Notes under the pieces: generated by a model
What the model was told of the DNA's origin: nothing
The model's database searches: none
Seen by the model: the letters and a program-made list of their open reading frames with translations, nothing else
Assembly (NCBI GenBank): GCA_001557505.1
Contig: LSAX01000002.1
Span: forward strand, 4,402,001-4,466,000
Length of the DNA stretch: 64,000 bases
Direction of reading: 5' to 3'
DNA from: Reticulascus tulasneorum
Taxonomy: Eukaryota; Ascomycota; Sordariomycetes; Glomerellales; Reticulascaceae
Shown: positions 33,026-45,394 of the stretch, piece by piece
Layout: each line of letters opens with the position of its first letter
How positions within the stretch are numbered: position 1 is the first letter of the stretch
Translations under genes and position numbers: made by a program

Positions 33026-34278
33026 TAGTATCTTAGAATCTCATACAACTTTCAGATCATCCCGCAGCTCGCCTCGCTGTCTTCACGCAACTCCAAACAG
33101 ATCAGGTATTGTACCTGGCACTCTCAGAGAAGAATTACCTGGGAGCAATTTGAGCTGCGGATAGCGGGTACTCAGCACGCTCGTCACAAAGATGGGGTGA
33201 TGTTCGGCGAGTGGGACACTCGGGATTCCCCCCTTCTTCCAAACAGAGTAAGTGAAAGGGTCTGGTCGCTTTTTTGGCCAGTCTTCACCAGGAGCTGGGA
33301 ATATCCAGTCTGCACAGAGCGAGCACGAGCCAATCCTCCAGCCTTGGCCGCTTTTGAGATCAAAGTGTTATCTTCCTCCGTCAATTCTTTACTAGCCTCC
33401 CTTCGCAAGGGTCTGACCAAGAACTCATACAGTGCTGTGATCTCTGATTTGTTGGTTTCGCAGCGACCCATGCTTTGGCGGCAACGTGAAGGACAAGAAA
33501 TCACAGGCAATGACAACCTTTTATTCCCCGTCGCGTCTAACTTGCTGGTGGCGGCCCAGGGCCACTGTCAAGATGACCCCAAAATAATCATCAGGAGACT
33601 CGGGAGCCCAGAAATTAAGGCCTAGTGGTTCACTAAGGTAGCGCCCCCTTCCCAGCATACCTCGTACCTACAGTAGCATTAATGCGACACTATCGCATTA
33701 CCCACGGAAAGCAAGCTGAGGAACCAATGGAAGACATTGCGGTCTTTCCAGGCCGAAAATGTGGTGCAAGACGATGCATGGTGGCACATGATTGCAGGCC
33801 GATTCTCTGGGTGTCTCGTAGGAGTGCGACTTCTCAACTGGAGCACCCGGTGGGCTTCTCGAGAGGCAGTAGAGATGGTCGCTTTGGTCCTTGCTAAATC
33901 TGAGTTGGCGCATCAGCTGGAGATGCAGAATCTGACGGCCTCGGACACTGGCAGATTGTATCACCAGCAAGCTTTTCCCCGTAGGAGGTATTGGGGAAAC
34001 AGTCTGTTAGAAGAAGCGCCATCTTGTCTCAGCCTGTGTTTCGTGGGCTGCTCTACGGTAGACCGTTCACGGAAATTGACCCCGCGCATGCGGCCATTAT
34101 CAATCTCGGCGCTTAGAATTGCGATTGGTGCTCGACGAGGCATGTTTCTCGTCCGCCTTAAATCGCCAACAACTCTTAAGCATTGACACACTGGACATGG
34201 CATTAAGAATCTGCTTCCTCACTTTGCACCAGACTGGTCCCGTTGGTGTATTGACTACAAGAACGCCGGCGATCCAAA
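33026..34278. other. Intergenic region upstream of the Hsp90/NOV gene
   Basis: About 1.25 kb. Overlapping plus-strand frames at 33197-33625 and 33737-34186 are open but have no recognisable domain or start context. I see no gene. Confidence 0.4.
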
Positions 34279-37200
34279 ATGGACGGTATTGCCACCTCTA
34301 AAGAGCAGGCGGATACAGAGTTAGAGAAACTGCGGAGTGAGCGCGGCGTCAAGGGGCAAGACCCGTCCAAGTCCCCCGTCATATCCAGCCTCAACGAGGC
34401 TCTTAATATGTACGTATCTCGCAATGCGCTGCTTGTTCATGCTGATCTTGGGGCAGCATTTCCGATCAACTCTACCAGACACCGACCCATTTCATCCTTG
34501 AACTGATCCAAAATGCCGACGACAATAGCTACGCCAGCGGAGCTGTGCCTAGCCTCCATTTAAAGCTCTACGGGGAAAGTCAAAGATATCTGCGCACCGA
34601 TTGCAATGAAGCCGGCTTCACACTCAAGCAGTTGGATGCTTTGACACGAGTTGGACAAAGCACTAAGAAATCCAACACCGACGGAAAGAGGGGATATGTC
34701 GGGGAGAAGGGCATCGGGTTCAAGTCAGTGTTCAAGGTAGCCGATATCGTCCATGTTGCGAGCGGCTTTTACGAATTCAAACTTGATCGCAACCAGCTGC
34801 TCGGCATGATACTGCCGATCCTCTCTCCCTTTCCCCGTTTATACCGTCTTCAGAACCGCACTCAGTTCCTGTTGCAACTGAAGAAGGAGCATCACTACAC
34901 TGAGATTCTAGCGGAATTGGGTGCTATCGAACCACAACTCTTACTATTTCTCCGAAGATTACAGAAACTGCAAGTATCCACTCCTATAGAAGCCAAAAAC
35001 TATCGCCGTCAAGTTATTAAGTTCGATAATGATTTTAAGGGAGAAAAAGTAGTAATCTCGGAGCGAGATAAGGATAACGACTTGGTGAAAAAGACAAAAT
35101 ACGTCGTGCAACGGTATGACGTCGAGGGGTTGCCCGTGGATTCTCGAAGAGAAGGCATCAAATCGTCCCAAGTTGTGCTGGCGTTTCCCGTCAGCGGCCT
35201 AAGCACTCCGATCGTTGAAAATCAAAAGGCTTTCGCCTTCCTTCCAATTGGGAGTTTCGGGTTTCAGGTCAGTCGAATTCTCTCCCCCGACTGCAAAGAT
35301 GCAGAAAAGATTAACGCAGTTTACTGACTCTGAGTTGTGTAGTTCCTAATCCATGCCGACTTCCTGCTCGTCGCTAGCCGAGAGGCTCTTGAAGATAATC
35401 GTCCATGGAATTTAGCCCTTCGGGATGGGCTCAGCAGGGCATTTGTAGAAGCAGTTGAACGCTTCATATCGATTCCTGTGGGCAAGTCCGGAAAGGGGTT
35501 GTGCTATTCATGGCCAAAGTATATCCCGCGCCAGCGAAGTTATTGTCCATTCTGGGACTGCCTTCACGACAGTATCGTGGATAATTTGCTTGATGCTCGA
35601 ATTCTTCGATCAAGGGATAAATCTTCGGGGTTTCAGAAGCCTAAAGCACTGCGCTATGTGCCCATTTGGTTTCGGATTGGCGACGACACTCTTTTTGACC
35701 TCCCCTCCATCAAAAGCTCGCACTTAGCTTTCAACTACGACGACGTCAAAGACGAGCTCAGGTCCATTCGGGTCTACGACCTTACCATCAAAGACTTATG
35801 CGATGAATTTTGCGAATGGATCGCAGAAGTTGGAGTTAATGGGATTGAAGCCCAGGAGATCCCCTGGCATAGAAAAATCGCTAATCTCTTTTATGGCCAG
35901 CTGCAGCTGAAAGATCGCCTCATGAATTTACCCATACTTCCTCTCGAAGATGGCAACTGGGTTAACGCAAGAACGGAACATGTGTATCTTGCGTCACAGA
36001 GCGAAGACGAACATGTTCCCGCCGGAGTCGAGATATCAATTATAGACCAAGAAGTGTCTCAAGACCCTGAAAGAAGGCAATTCTTCCAATTCTTAGGCAT
36101 AAAAGAATACAACCCTCGTCAAGTCTGCAAACTCATTCTTGGATTGCATTCCGGCGGTGCATCCGGCTTGCAGGACCGCGCCGATGAAGATCTCGTGCGC
36201 GACGCGGCGTATCTGTTTAAGCACAGGTCGTTGCTCGTGGAAGACAGTGTTCCTGACATATTCTTCGTTGTCAAACAGAACGGAACTACTGTGCGGAGAA
36301 AATCCCAGATATATATTGTCGATCCAACGATTAAACCAGGCATCATTGCAAAGTATAAGGACGCACCGGGAAACCCGTTCCCGGTTCTCGTCGATGAGTA
36401 CGAAGAGTCCATCTGCCAAGAGGATGAGGAGAAGACTCGTGCATTTCACCAGTGGCTTCTGGGATCCGATTATGCACGCTTCACGGCTGTTCCAACGCTT
36501 ATCCGTAACGCGCAGTGCACCGCCGAGTGGACGTTTCTGCGGAAGAAAGATGTAACGGACTTGTTGCTCGTCGTTGAATACTACTGCAAACCCAATTCTC
36601 TGCCTCCAAAACTTTTAAAAGCCGTACCAGAGCTAGAAGTGCAATGCCGAGATGGCCGCGCTAGACGTTTGGGTCACTTGGCAGTACCAACGAAGGACCT
36701 CGTGGGCGACTGTCCACACCTTGACTTCGCCGACTTGCCCAATCCAACAAGGAAGACTTGGGGCTTTCTCAAAAAGTTTGGGGTCCTTACCACTTGCAAC
36801 ACAACCGCCATGCTTCGAGAACTTCAAGCACTTACCAGCCTGGCCCTTGACAAGGTTGACAAGGAAGCTGTGCACAAAATCTATCGTGCACTAAACTCGA
36901 TGTCGCATTTCGACAGAATAGAGATCCAGTGAGATATGACGATTCCATAAATGTGCCCGCAGATTCTAACGTGGTTCAACAGGGAAGCATTCCGCGGACA
37001 ACGCCTCGTGTTCATCGGGAAGCCCTCTCTGATTTGGGCAAAGCACAGCAGTTGTGTATGGAGTGCGCCCGCTCCCCTGAAGAAAGTCATCAAACTTGGG
37101 TTCCGCTACAAGGACTGCCAAGCGCTCTTTTGTGATGTTCTCGGTGTGAAGCCGGCTAGTATTACGCATGTTGTGGATGAATTTCGTTCCATCTCAAATG

Positions 37201-39176
37201 GACGCTGCCAAGATCCAGGACAGCGCTGCGAGGAACTATTATTGTTGTTGAGCAGTTTCCTTTCCAAAGGACAGTGGCTTAGTGACGAAGACATCTCGAG
37301 GATGGAAGATGCGCGAATCTTTCCAGTTTCAGAAGCAAAGCACGCAGCCCAAGCAGAGACCGGTCCAGCTTTGCGCTCCCTTGACGATGGGGGGTGGTAT
37401 ATTCCGGACAGAACAAATCTTGAGTCTGCCTTTCGTGGTAAAGTGGATCTACTCGACCTGCCCGTGAAGTCCATACAGTCTCTGAGCAAGGTGTTTGATT
37501 GTCTAAATTGTGAAGACAAGCTTCTGTCTCATGCTGTAAGGGAAGAAGTTCAACCGTGCGGGCTAAGTATTCGCGACGTTTTGAGGGAAGAGGATCTCAA
37601 AACTCGACTCAAGTATATTGTGTGGTGAGCGTCTTTCTGACAAGGGCGAGCTGAATTGTTACTAACATCATTTCAATAGTCTGGCCGGGGAAGAGGATAC
37701 TGAGCCTACAAACAAACAGTCAGTGGTGCAGGTCTGGTCTGTGCCATCCATCACAATCACGAGACACTTGGATGATATCAAAGTCGAGGAAGACAGCGAA
37801 ATGGTCACAATTAATGAAACCAAAGGCAAAATTGATGTATATTTCCGAGAAGAAATATCGAAATCCGACATGCCATTGATTAACTACAAACTCGCAAATT
37901 ACTTCACCAAATGCTATGACATCTACCTCGAGGATGCTAGTCTTCTCACTCTACTTATAAGTGCCCCCATTAGCCAGCTTCCTGGTATTATGGAGAGTCA
38001 AAATCGACTCCTTCCGAGTCATTTCGACGATGAAGAAGCTGGTACCCAAGCTACCGCCTCTGAGGAGGATCCCGTTCCGGCGGAGCAGAGCAAAGAAGGT
38101 GCCGCTGGTGAAGATGGCAGCGAAACTGAAGGAACCGATGCAGATGAGAGCGCGGATGAAACCTTGGTGGAATCGAATAGTACCCAATTTCCACGGTCCC
38201 TACGAGCTTTGATACCTTCACACCAATCAAGGACGGAGATCGTGATCCGAGGGGCGAGCCACTTCAGCATATCGAACTCACTTGTAGCAAGAACGTCCAT
38301 GCTGCCGGGCAATGCAAGTAGTAGATTCGCACATTCTCTGCCAATGAGGCCTAGAAACGCCCACTCCCGCTACGAGAACAATTCGGATAAGCAGCAGTCT
38401 TTAATGGCTACTCCGAATGGGAGGCTGAGTCATTTGGGTCTCTCGGATCCATTCACAGATGGTGCCTGCGGTTATATCTCGCTGCCGCCGTCTCCAGCCC
38501 AGTCCCCACCCAGAGTTCGAGCCATGCCCATACCCGCGATAGAAGTGAGATTTAGAGAGATTGGGTTTCTCGGAGAGGATTTTGTACTTTTTCTATGCCC
38601 TGTTGCTCCTGAATTTAACTAACTGATCGTCGCAGATCTATCACCTGTTTGCACGCCACATCGATGGCTGGTCTTTTAAGCACTGGACAAGCAAACTGCG
38701 GGCCGAGGCTGGGCATCCTCGCTTTTTAGAACGCGAGAAAGAGTATGCGGACTTTACGTATGCAGACCGTTCCGGGCACATGAAAAGGCTGCTACTTGAA
38801 GCTGGCGTGGTGCCCAACGCAGGGTGGTCCAGTAGCACCACGTACCACCTGGAGGTCAAGACCACCCTTGGTGAATGCAGCGACATCTTCTTCGTGAGCC
38901 AGAATCAGTTGGATAAGGTACGGAACTACAAAGGATAAGAATTCCTCGTTTCATCAGCTGATCATCGGACAGATGCGGGCTTTTCACGATGACCCGGGTA
39001 ACGCGTATATCCTGCTTCGCGTGTTCAACATCGAGAAGGAGAACCGGGGTATCAAGTTCTTCACTGATCCTTGGGATCTTTATATGACTGGTGTTCTAGA
39101 TTTCCGATCAGCTGACGGGTATCAAGTATGTGGAGGGGATGAGCCCCAAGAGACCAGCCTTCAGGTCAACATCTAG
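34279..39176 (+). CDS. Hsp90-like (sacsin/NOV-type) ATPase with C-terminal DUF3883
   Basis: Seven exons join in phase: 34279-34409, 34457-35267, 35343-36928, 36983-37624, 37680-38583, 38636-38917 and 38973-39176, giving 1519 aa. The N-terminal GHKL ATPase has its N-box at Glu59-Asn67 (ELIQNADDN), a D-x-N-x2-G loop at 92-97 (DCNEAG) and the glycine box at 123-134 (GYVGEKGIGFKS). This matches sacsin and plant NO VEIN proteins. The long middle part is unassigned. Residues about 1080-1220 are acidic and Ser-rich, probably disordered. The last about 100 residues (YHLEVKTT, FFVSQNQLDKM, YILLRVFNI, FFTDPWDLYMTG) are the NO VEIN C-terminal DUF3883 domain, which resembles a nuclease-like fold. Related Hsp90-NOV proteins are proposed conflict or defence ATPases in bacteria and fungi. 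Here it may act in allorecognition or anti-element defence (inference). The gene looks complete. Confidence 0.88.
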
Positions 39177-39802
39177 TAGCACCAGTGCGCCTTCGAGCAA
39201 ATTTGTAGGAAGGTGCTATATCTTGACATCGTTGGAATTCATACTTTCACGTTCTGACAGACACAATTCGAAATCCCCCAAATGCACAAATGAGTAGTTG
39301 CAGCTGGGCTCTTGAACCGCCATTGTGTATGTCCGCGAAGCGGTATGACCGTCATTCCGCATTCTCCGAGGAATCCAACGGCCCCGCTCAATGTACATTT
39401 ATCCACATATCTTACCAGCATTGGAGTTCTCTGTACTATATGATATACTGGTTTAGACTGGATGGGAGATCTGAACTTCGTCCCTTTGCAATCGCTTGTT
39501 GGTTCGGAAGAGGGCATGAGGAGCGTAACTGGTGCGCACGGACCAGACGCCCCCAGCTTGCAGCCATCCCCGCCACCTCAATTTTGCTCACTCTCCCACG
39601 TCCAACATTGAACAGCTGAGCAATATTCCACAACAGTTGGGCTAGACGACCTATTCTTATACGTGCTTTGCTTCTCTCGATCGCTTAAAGAGTGTGGAGA
39701 ACCCATACATACTGTGAAGAAAGTGGGGTCACTGGAGTGGCAGAGAGTGACGCTGGCGCTTTTGGATCCGTTCCCACCGAGAGTTCAGACTTGCCACCCA
39801 AG
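39177..39802. other. Gap between the Hsp90/NOV gene and its downstream neighbour
   Basis: About 625 bases. An open plus-strand frame at 39290-39619 has no recognisable product. The downstream gene's frame is open from 39692 but has no ATG before 39803. Confidence 0.4.
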
Positions 39803-40822
39803 ATGGAGTTCAATCCAGTCCCAATGGACATCCACCAAGTCCCAACACCATCAATGCCATATCCAATCTCAAACCCCGCGCCACCAGTCGGTCCAGGCAT
39901 AAGCATGAACCCCAGCATTGAACACATGGCCGGACCCGCTACCGGTGAGGCAGCAAGCTACGCCGCCGGCTGGACAAACCCAATGACAGACATCCCACCA
40001 CCAACGCCAGCACCAGCGCCTGCTCTCACTCCACTCGTGACGTCTGCCCATGACATTCGGTCGGTCAAGACAAGCTGTCAATTCGCACTTCGGGAATACC
40101 TTGCTCTTCAGCGAAAACGCCATCGATTTGATGGGAGCACAACAACCCTCGATCTCGAGCAGCAGATCCGGGTGCAGGCGGGGATGGTTCTGGGCGATCT
40201 GAAAGAGCTGAGGGAGGAGGTGAGCCTGCTGGTTAAAGCGGGTGAGAAGCATCGGTGGAGGAAGTGGCTTTTGGGTGGTGCTGTGTGAGTTCTCTTGCGT
40301 CGTGTCGTCATCTGCTAGACCTTTGGGAAGCCCATGGCGAGATACATCACAAGTGTGATGATCTGGATTGGTCTCATGAATCGATTCATGATGACATCCC
40401 GGAGTGGTCACTTCTCTGAGTGGAGTACGGAATCTCGTATAGAGTGATCGTGGTGTACTAACCATGCCCGTAGAGCTTCGTTTATCCCGGCAGTAAAGCA
40501 CATCTTTCGCCGTCCCCAGTCAGAAGACTCGACCGATCCAGCAGCAAATGACACAGAATACGCCTTCTCACGCAGCAAGTCGCTTCTCTCCCGCATCAAC
40601 GACACCGTCCTTGGCAGGAATGGCTTCGCCAGCATGGCCTTTTTTGTTTTCGCTGTCCTCTATGTCTTCCAAAACGAGGTCTCCATCCGTGTCGCGAAGA
40701 CGGTGTTGAAGCGGCTAAAACGGCTGTCTACGAAGATCGAGCGCGGAGATCAAGAGGTTGGTGAGAAGGACATGAAGTTGCTTGAAGGGTGGAGGTGGCG
40801 GGTTTTGCTCTGGAGCCAGTGA
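39803..40822 (+). CDS. Orphan membrane-associated protein downstream of the Hsp90/NOV gene
   Basis: Two exons, 39803-40284 and 40474-40822, joined in phase (GGAV-ASFIPAV), give 276 aa; the 189-nt intron is long for this window. The start is the first in-frame ATG (MEFNPVPMDIHQVP). Residues 1-95 are Pro/Ala/Met-rich and likely disordered. A heptad-like helix follows (LDLEQQIRVQAGMVLGDLKE). Then comes a basic, glycine-containing hydrophobic segment (WLLGGAVASFIPAVKHIF). A second hydrophobic helix (FASMAFFVFAVLYVF) precedes a basic amphipathic tail. I do not recognise the family. The combination of a disordered N-terminus, coil and two membrane-active segments next to a GHKL/NOV ATPase allows the guess of a membrane-acting partner, which is untested. 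Confidence 0.68.
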
Positions 40823-41054
40823 ACCATTTGCGTGGGCGGCACTGGAAATCTTGTTGATGATGTCACTTGCACATATGCGCCTGGAGAATCTTGAGCGAAC
40901 TGAACATGTTTTGATCTACGAGGCAATATGATATGAAATTCCTTAGTCTAACGAAGCAACCCATACACAACCTGAGTCATGGCTGGCCAGCAGGCGGGGA
41001 AACCAGCCTACATTACGAACCGTGCCATCCAGTACCACAGCTCTTGAGTGGCCT

Positions 41055-44000
41055 CTACTCTGAAGTTTGCGCCGCCTTCCTTCTCTTTTCAATTCTCGCC
41101 AGCTCCATGTCGATTCTTTTAAAGCTCCAGCTCTTCCAAAATGGTGGGTACAGAAAGGGTCTAGCAATGAATCCCAGTTAGCTCACCAAGGATCTCCTTA
41201 TGCAGTCTAAGCCCGTCTGAAAGTAAAAACACTAACCTAAGATCGAATCTATGGTCATCAGGACTGTAGTCGTTGCAATGCAGAGCCGGGGTGAGAGTTG
41301 TCATCTGTAGGACCTGTGGTGAGTAGGGCAATGGAATGTGGGAACCCTTGTCCTCTCATACCTTGTGCCTGTCTGTAATGATATTAGCCTAGATATGCAT
41401 GGGCGTCGGAAAACTCACTAATAGCATAGAAATGGGTGAAATGCTTGACCTTCTCACTGTCTCGCGTGTTAGCTATCTAGGGCCAGGAGGGGTGTGCTAG
41501 GGTTTATAGGCATACGCAATCTTGGCAGGCTCATAGGCTGGCCCGTCATCGCCAGGTCCTCTTGTACGATCCAAGCTCCAGTCATGTAGCAGACGCTGAA
41601 ACATGCCATACGGACCTAGCTTGTTTACCTTTCTCAATCGTCCGAAAATCTGGGCCTCAAGTCAATAACGGTCTGTTGTATCGGCTTTCAAGGACCTACA
41701 GTAAGCTCATCGTAAGTCATTCCCATGTCTGTTATAGTGTTGTCAGACAAAACTCTCGGCAATGAACGTGGAAATCCCACGCGGTCCTAACTTACCTGCT
41801 TCATCACTTTGGACATATGCCTGGAATCATTGGTCAGTCAGAGAAGGCTGGAAGAGGTTGTGATTGTACTTCAGTTATAGGTTCTAGTTCAGCAGTCGGG
41901 ATGGCAGTTAGAAAGTCGTGAAGACATGGAATATCGAACTTCTTTTCGGCCCAAGCAATGACTAAAATCGGCTGTTAGCTCTAATTCTGTGCAGATGAGT
42001 CGGCTGCATACATCGTTTGAGATCCTTCTTGTCGATAGACCCAATCGGGTTTATATCCGCTATATTTCCACATTAGAATCGATAGGGGGCATAGAGCCAG
42101 ATAGACCGTAGGTTCTCGACTGAATCCTTACCACTTGAACAATCGTATCTACGATCATCGTGAGCAGGTGTGTGTGGGATGATCTCGGACGAATCACTCA
42201 CTTTGTCAGATATCCTCGGAGTGACTCTCCGACATTAGCAGAACCCAGAACGAGAAGCGCACCTCCACCCGGTCGCGCACGCGCGGTTGGAAGGATTTGC
42301 CCGTACTCATAGGCTGTGACCATACGGATTCTTGCCTGTAAACATTGCAGTGTCAAATTCTCCTGCTGCGTGCCTCCTTCCACTTTAAACTTTGGCTCGA
42401 AGTTGAGAGATTGCACGACTAAGTTCCGCTGGGCTTGGTACACCTCGTCGATGTTGATGTCGACGTGATAGGACCCAATGGCTGCTGATAGGTCCTTCGC
42501 CCTCTGTCGGGTATCTCGGGAACTTTGTTGGGACATTCCCATATAAATGGTGTGAAAGAGCTGATTACACAGCTCCTCTGGTGTTTTTGGGATTTGGCCA
42601 CCGGAGTATGCAGCGAGACGCTTCACGTCGGCTATTACCTGGGAGTTGCCATCTTTGACTGCAGCCATCACAAGACGACACATGGAAAATACGGTCACTA
42701 TTTCATTCGGTTAGACTGGCCGTGTCATCAAGGTAAAAGGTCCCAGAGCCTCTATGATAGCTTACCAGCTGTAGCACAGGAGTCGATCCCACCACTTAAG
42801 GGGACCAAGTATCCTGCAGTGCCAGAGCGTCGGAGGTACTGAACGGAGATTAGGCGTGCTGTAACGTGATGGTGAATTGAAAACTCACATCCCATAGATA
42901 GCATCCAGCACATAGCGCAATCTCTTCCTCCACGGAATGGAATCTAGGTTGGATTGGCAGAGATGGTCGAATGCTCAGCGGTTGATCCTCCTCCTCCAAG
43001 CCGAGAGCGAATGGTGTCTGTATTCGTTGGTATTTCGCGTTGGACTTCGCTGCCTGAAATCCTCGAGAGATCGCTGATCGATAAGCTCTGACCTCCTCCA
43101 AATCAATGGTCGCCGTGATGACTTCGACATCGTTAAGGCTAAAGTTGTTAATCCATGTTAGGATCTGTGAGTAATGGGTTGTGGTACTTGCCTGAACTGA
43201 GAGCCTTGGGCAATCACATCTCCATTCCGTAAAATCATACATGATCCATCATAGTAAAGCCGATCTCCATCGCATCCCTGCTGGTTTGCTTGGTAATATT
43301 GTCAGGAACGAACCCTTGAGCTAGAGAAAATCTTCACATACCATACAAGTAAATTCCTCCACATTTTCTTGTTGCTTCCGTGATAAGCTTTAGACGAACA
43401 TCGAGTTTTTGAAGTTCAAAGTGCGATCCACTGCTATTAGTGAAGAATTCGACGCCATCGAGACTCATGTCTATATGTGGTGCATCAGGAAGGAAGAGTT
43501 CCTTAACAACTTAGCATTAACTTGATCCAAGACTACGAAGAAGTGATTCAATACCTCGCAAGTCTCAGCTCCAAAGCACTTTCATTGTCCAGTGTCAGTT
43601 ACTATTCTAAGTCAATCAGATGAAACATACGGTGTCTGGGGTGGAGATGACGGCATCGCCAAACGGCACATGCGTTGCTCCCTGGAGCTTTTGAATCATT
43701 CTTGGCAGATGGTACTCTTCCGTGACTAGTAGTATGATTAGTGATATGTAACACTTGTGGATGGTATAAAGCAAGATAAGAGCTATAGGAACACACCTCG
43801 GGAATGCATCCACGGCGTAAAGTGTCTCATTTCCTAGCATTAGGCAAGATTTAGTCCTCGGCTGGTTTGCAAGCACGACGATCGGATGGAGGATCATACG
43901 CGATAGTTGCCTGTTCTGGTTGTCAGGGATGGATTCGAATGTGAAGAGCAAGAAACCTACCGTCATTGGCAAGGTACATTTTTGGACGGATAAGTAAGAT

Positions 44001-44592
44001 CTTTCCGCTGATGCACAAGATTCTGCAGTTGAATCGCTGGTTTCTGTGTTGCACTGGCATTCCTATGTCAAGCAAGATGTCTACAAGGCGTTGGTCAGAT
44101 TGCGCAGTCACTTGAGGATATAGTTTTGCCTACCAAAGCAACTTTCATCACTCAAAATCTTGTGCAACATTTCCCAGCAATGCTTTAAGTCACAAATGCG
44201 GCCATGTCAGCTACGAAAAGAATTCTCCAGTCATCAAATCGATGTAAATCTCCTTAGGTTTACTCACAAGATACAGATCCTGCTCACTTAAATCGAGTAA
44301 TGGCCAGTGTCAGCATCCAATCGGGCAAGTAGTTCAGCGGAAACATGAAGACCAACAGAAAATGATCGAGGCAGCCATAACCGCAGATTTCAAGCTGTTC
44401 TCATTTGTTAGCCCTGCACTTGCCTAAACAGCTTGAGGTGCAGAGAATAAAGCGTACCTCGGGTCCGACTCGAAGTCGTGCACCATGCGCCTTGGCTTTG
44501 TGAATGCTTTCGATAATTCGCTGCGTATTGCCTTCAAAATCAAGTGCCCACTGGTTCAAGCTGCACGTAGCTACAGTGATAAGGTGGGCCAT
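41055..44592 (-). CDS. QNS1: Glutamine-dependent NAD(+) synthetase
   Basis: The start [20 protein letters not shown] is at 44592 and the end [13 protein letters not shown]...TSE is at TAG 41055-41057. The N-terminal nitrilase-type glutaminase has its triad Glu in [11 protein letters not shown], Lys in [11 protein letters not shown] and Cys in [13 protein letters not shown]. The C-terminal synthetase has the ATP-pyrophosphatase loop [42 protein letters not shown] and [21 protein letters not shown]. It makes NAD from deamido-NAD, ATP and glutamine in the cytosol and is essential. The gene is unusually split: coding blocks of often 10-40 codons are separated by more than a dozen short introns, so single exon borders were not fixed. 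No lesion is seen. A conserved housekeeping gene in an accessory surrounding. Confidence 0.92.
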
Positions 44593-45394
44593 ATCGAATC
44601 CTATTGAGCAAATGATGATAGTTTTGTGAGGGGGAAGAATCTTGGTTTCGGCTAATTGTTAGACTGTGACCGTGAAGACTGAATTGTGTGTAGTGAGATG
44701 AAAGGGTGGCAGGCAAGTGAGTCGAAGAGTCATCCCTCGCTTTCCCGCCTTACATGATATCGGTTTTTTTTATCCACTTATAATTACCTAAGCCGGGGGA
44801 GTGTAAACCACTATCACCTCAAGATAGCGCTTATCTAAGTAGCCCACCCTTCGACGATAGGTGTTAAAACCTGCAATAATCCGCAGTGTGGATGGTGTTT
44901 TGCGCATCTTATTGCGCGATGATCAATCGGATCCTGAGAATTACAAATGTAGTCTGGCCGCAAAGGTCCCATGGGTGACTTACCTAGATTTTAATCGAGA
45001 AGAGCCTACTATATGCAGTAATCCGAGCACATGTGCGATTCGAGGTACAACTGCTCACAGCACCGTGCATGAAATTAGAGGGGTCGCTCTTCAATGATCG
45101 TTATGTCCCGTCGATCAGGGCACCCAATTCTGGCATTAAATCATTGAAAAATCAGACAGACGGCCACAGATCATTGCCTATTTATATTATATCGTTGTTC
45201 GCACCGCTATACTTGCGTGCTTAATGGCCCAGTCGCTGATATATGAAGCACTCTTCAGCAGCTCTCGATCAAGAGATTCACCGCCAGACGGAGAAGAGGA
45301 TTGCCACCGGTTGGAATTCTAAAGATTTTGCCACTTGAAACCTTTTGCGAATTCTAAACGGAACGAGAAGCTCGAAAGTACCTCGATAGCAACT
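44593..45394. promoter_or_regulatory. Divergent promoter region QNS1 / METTL16-like
   Basis: About 800 bases between two divergent housekeeping starts. A/T-rich stretches lie near 44760-44790 and 45175-45195. A short open frame at 44861-45097 has no recognisable product. Nothing else is seen. Confidence 0.45.

Noticed and set aside
33197..34186. Two plus-strand frames before the Hsp90/NOV gene
   Set aside because: No domain or consistent splice link to the gene; no support as exons.
36929..36982. Apparent 34-base intron ending at the first AG (36962)
   Set aside because: Wrong phase and too short; the 54-base intron ending at 36982 restores the frame, so the Hsp90/NOV gene is not broken here.
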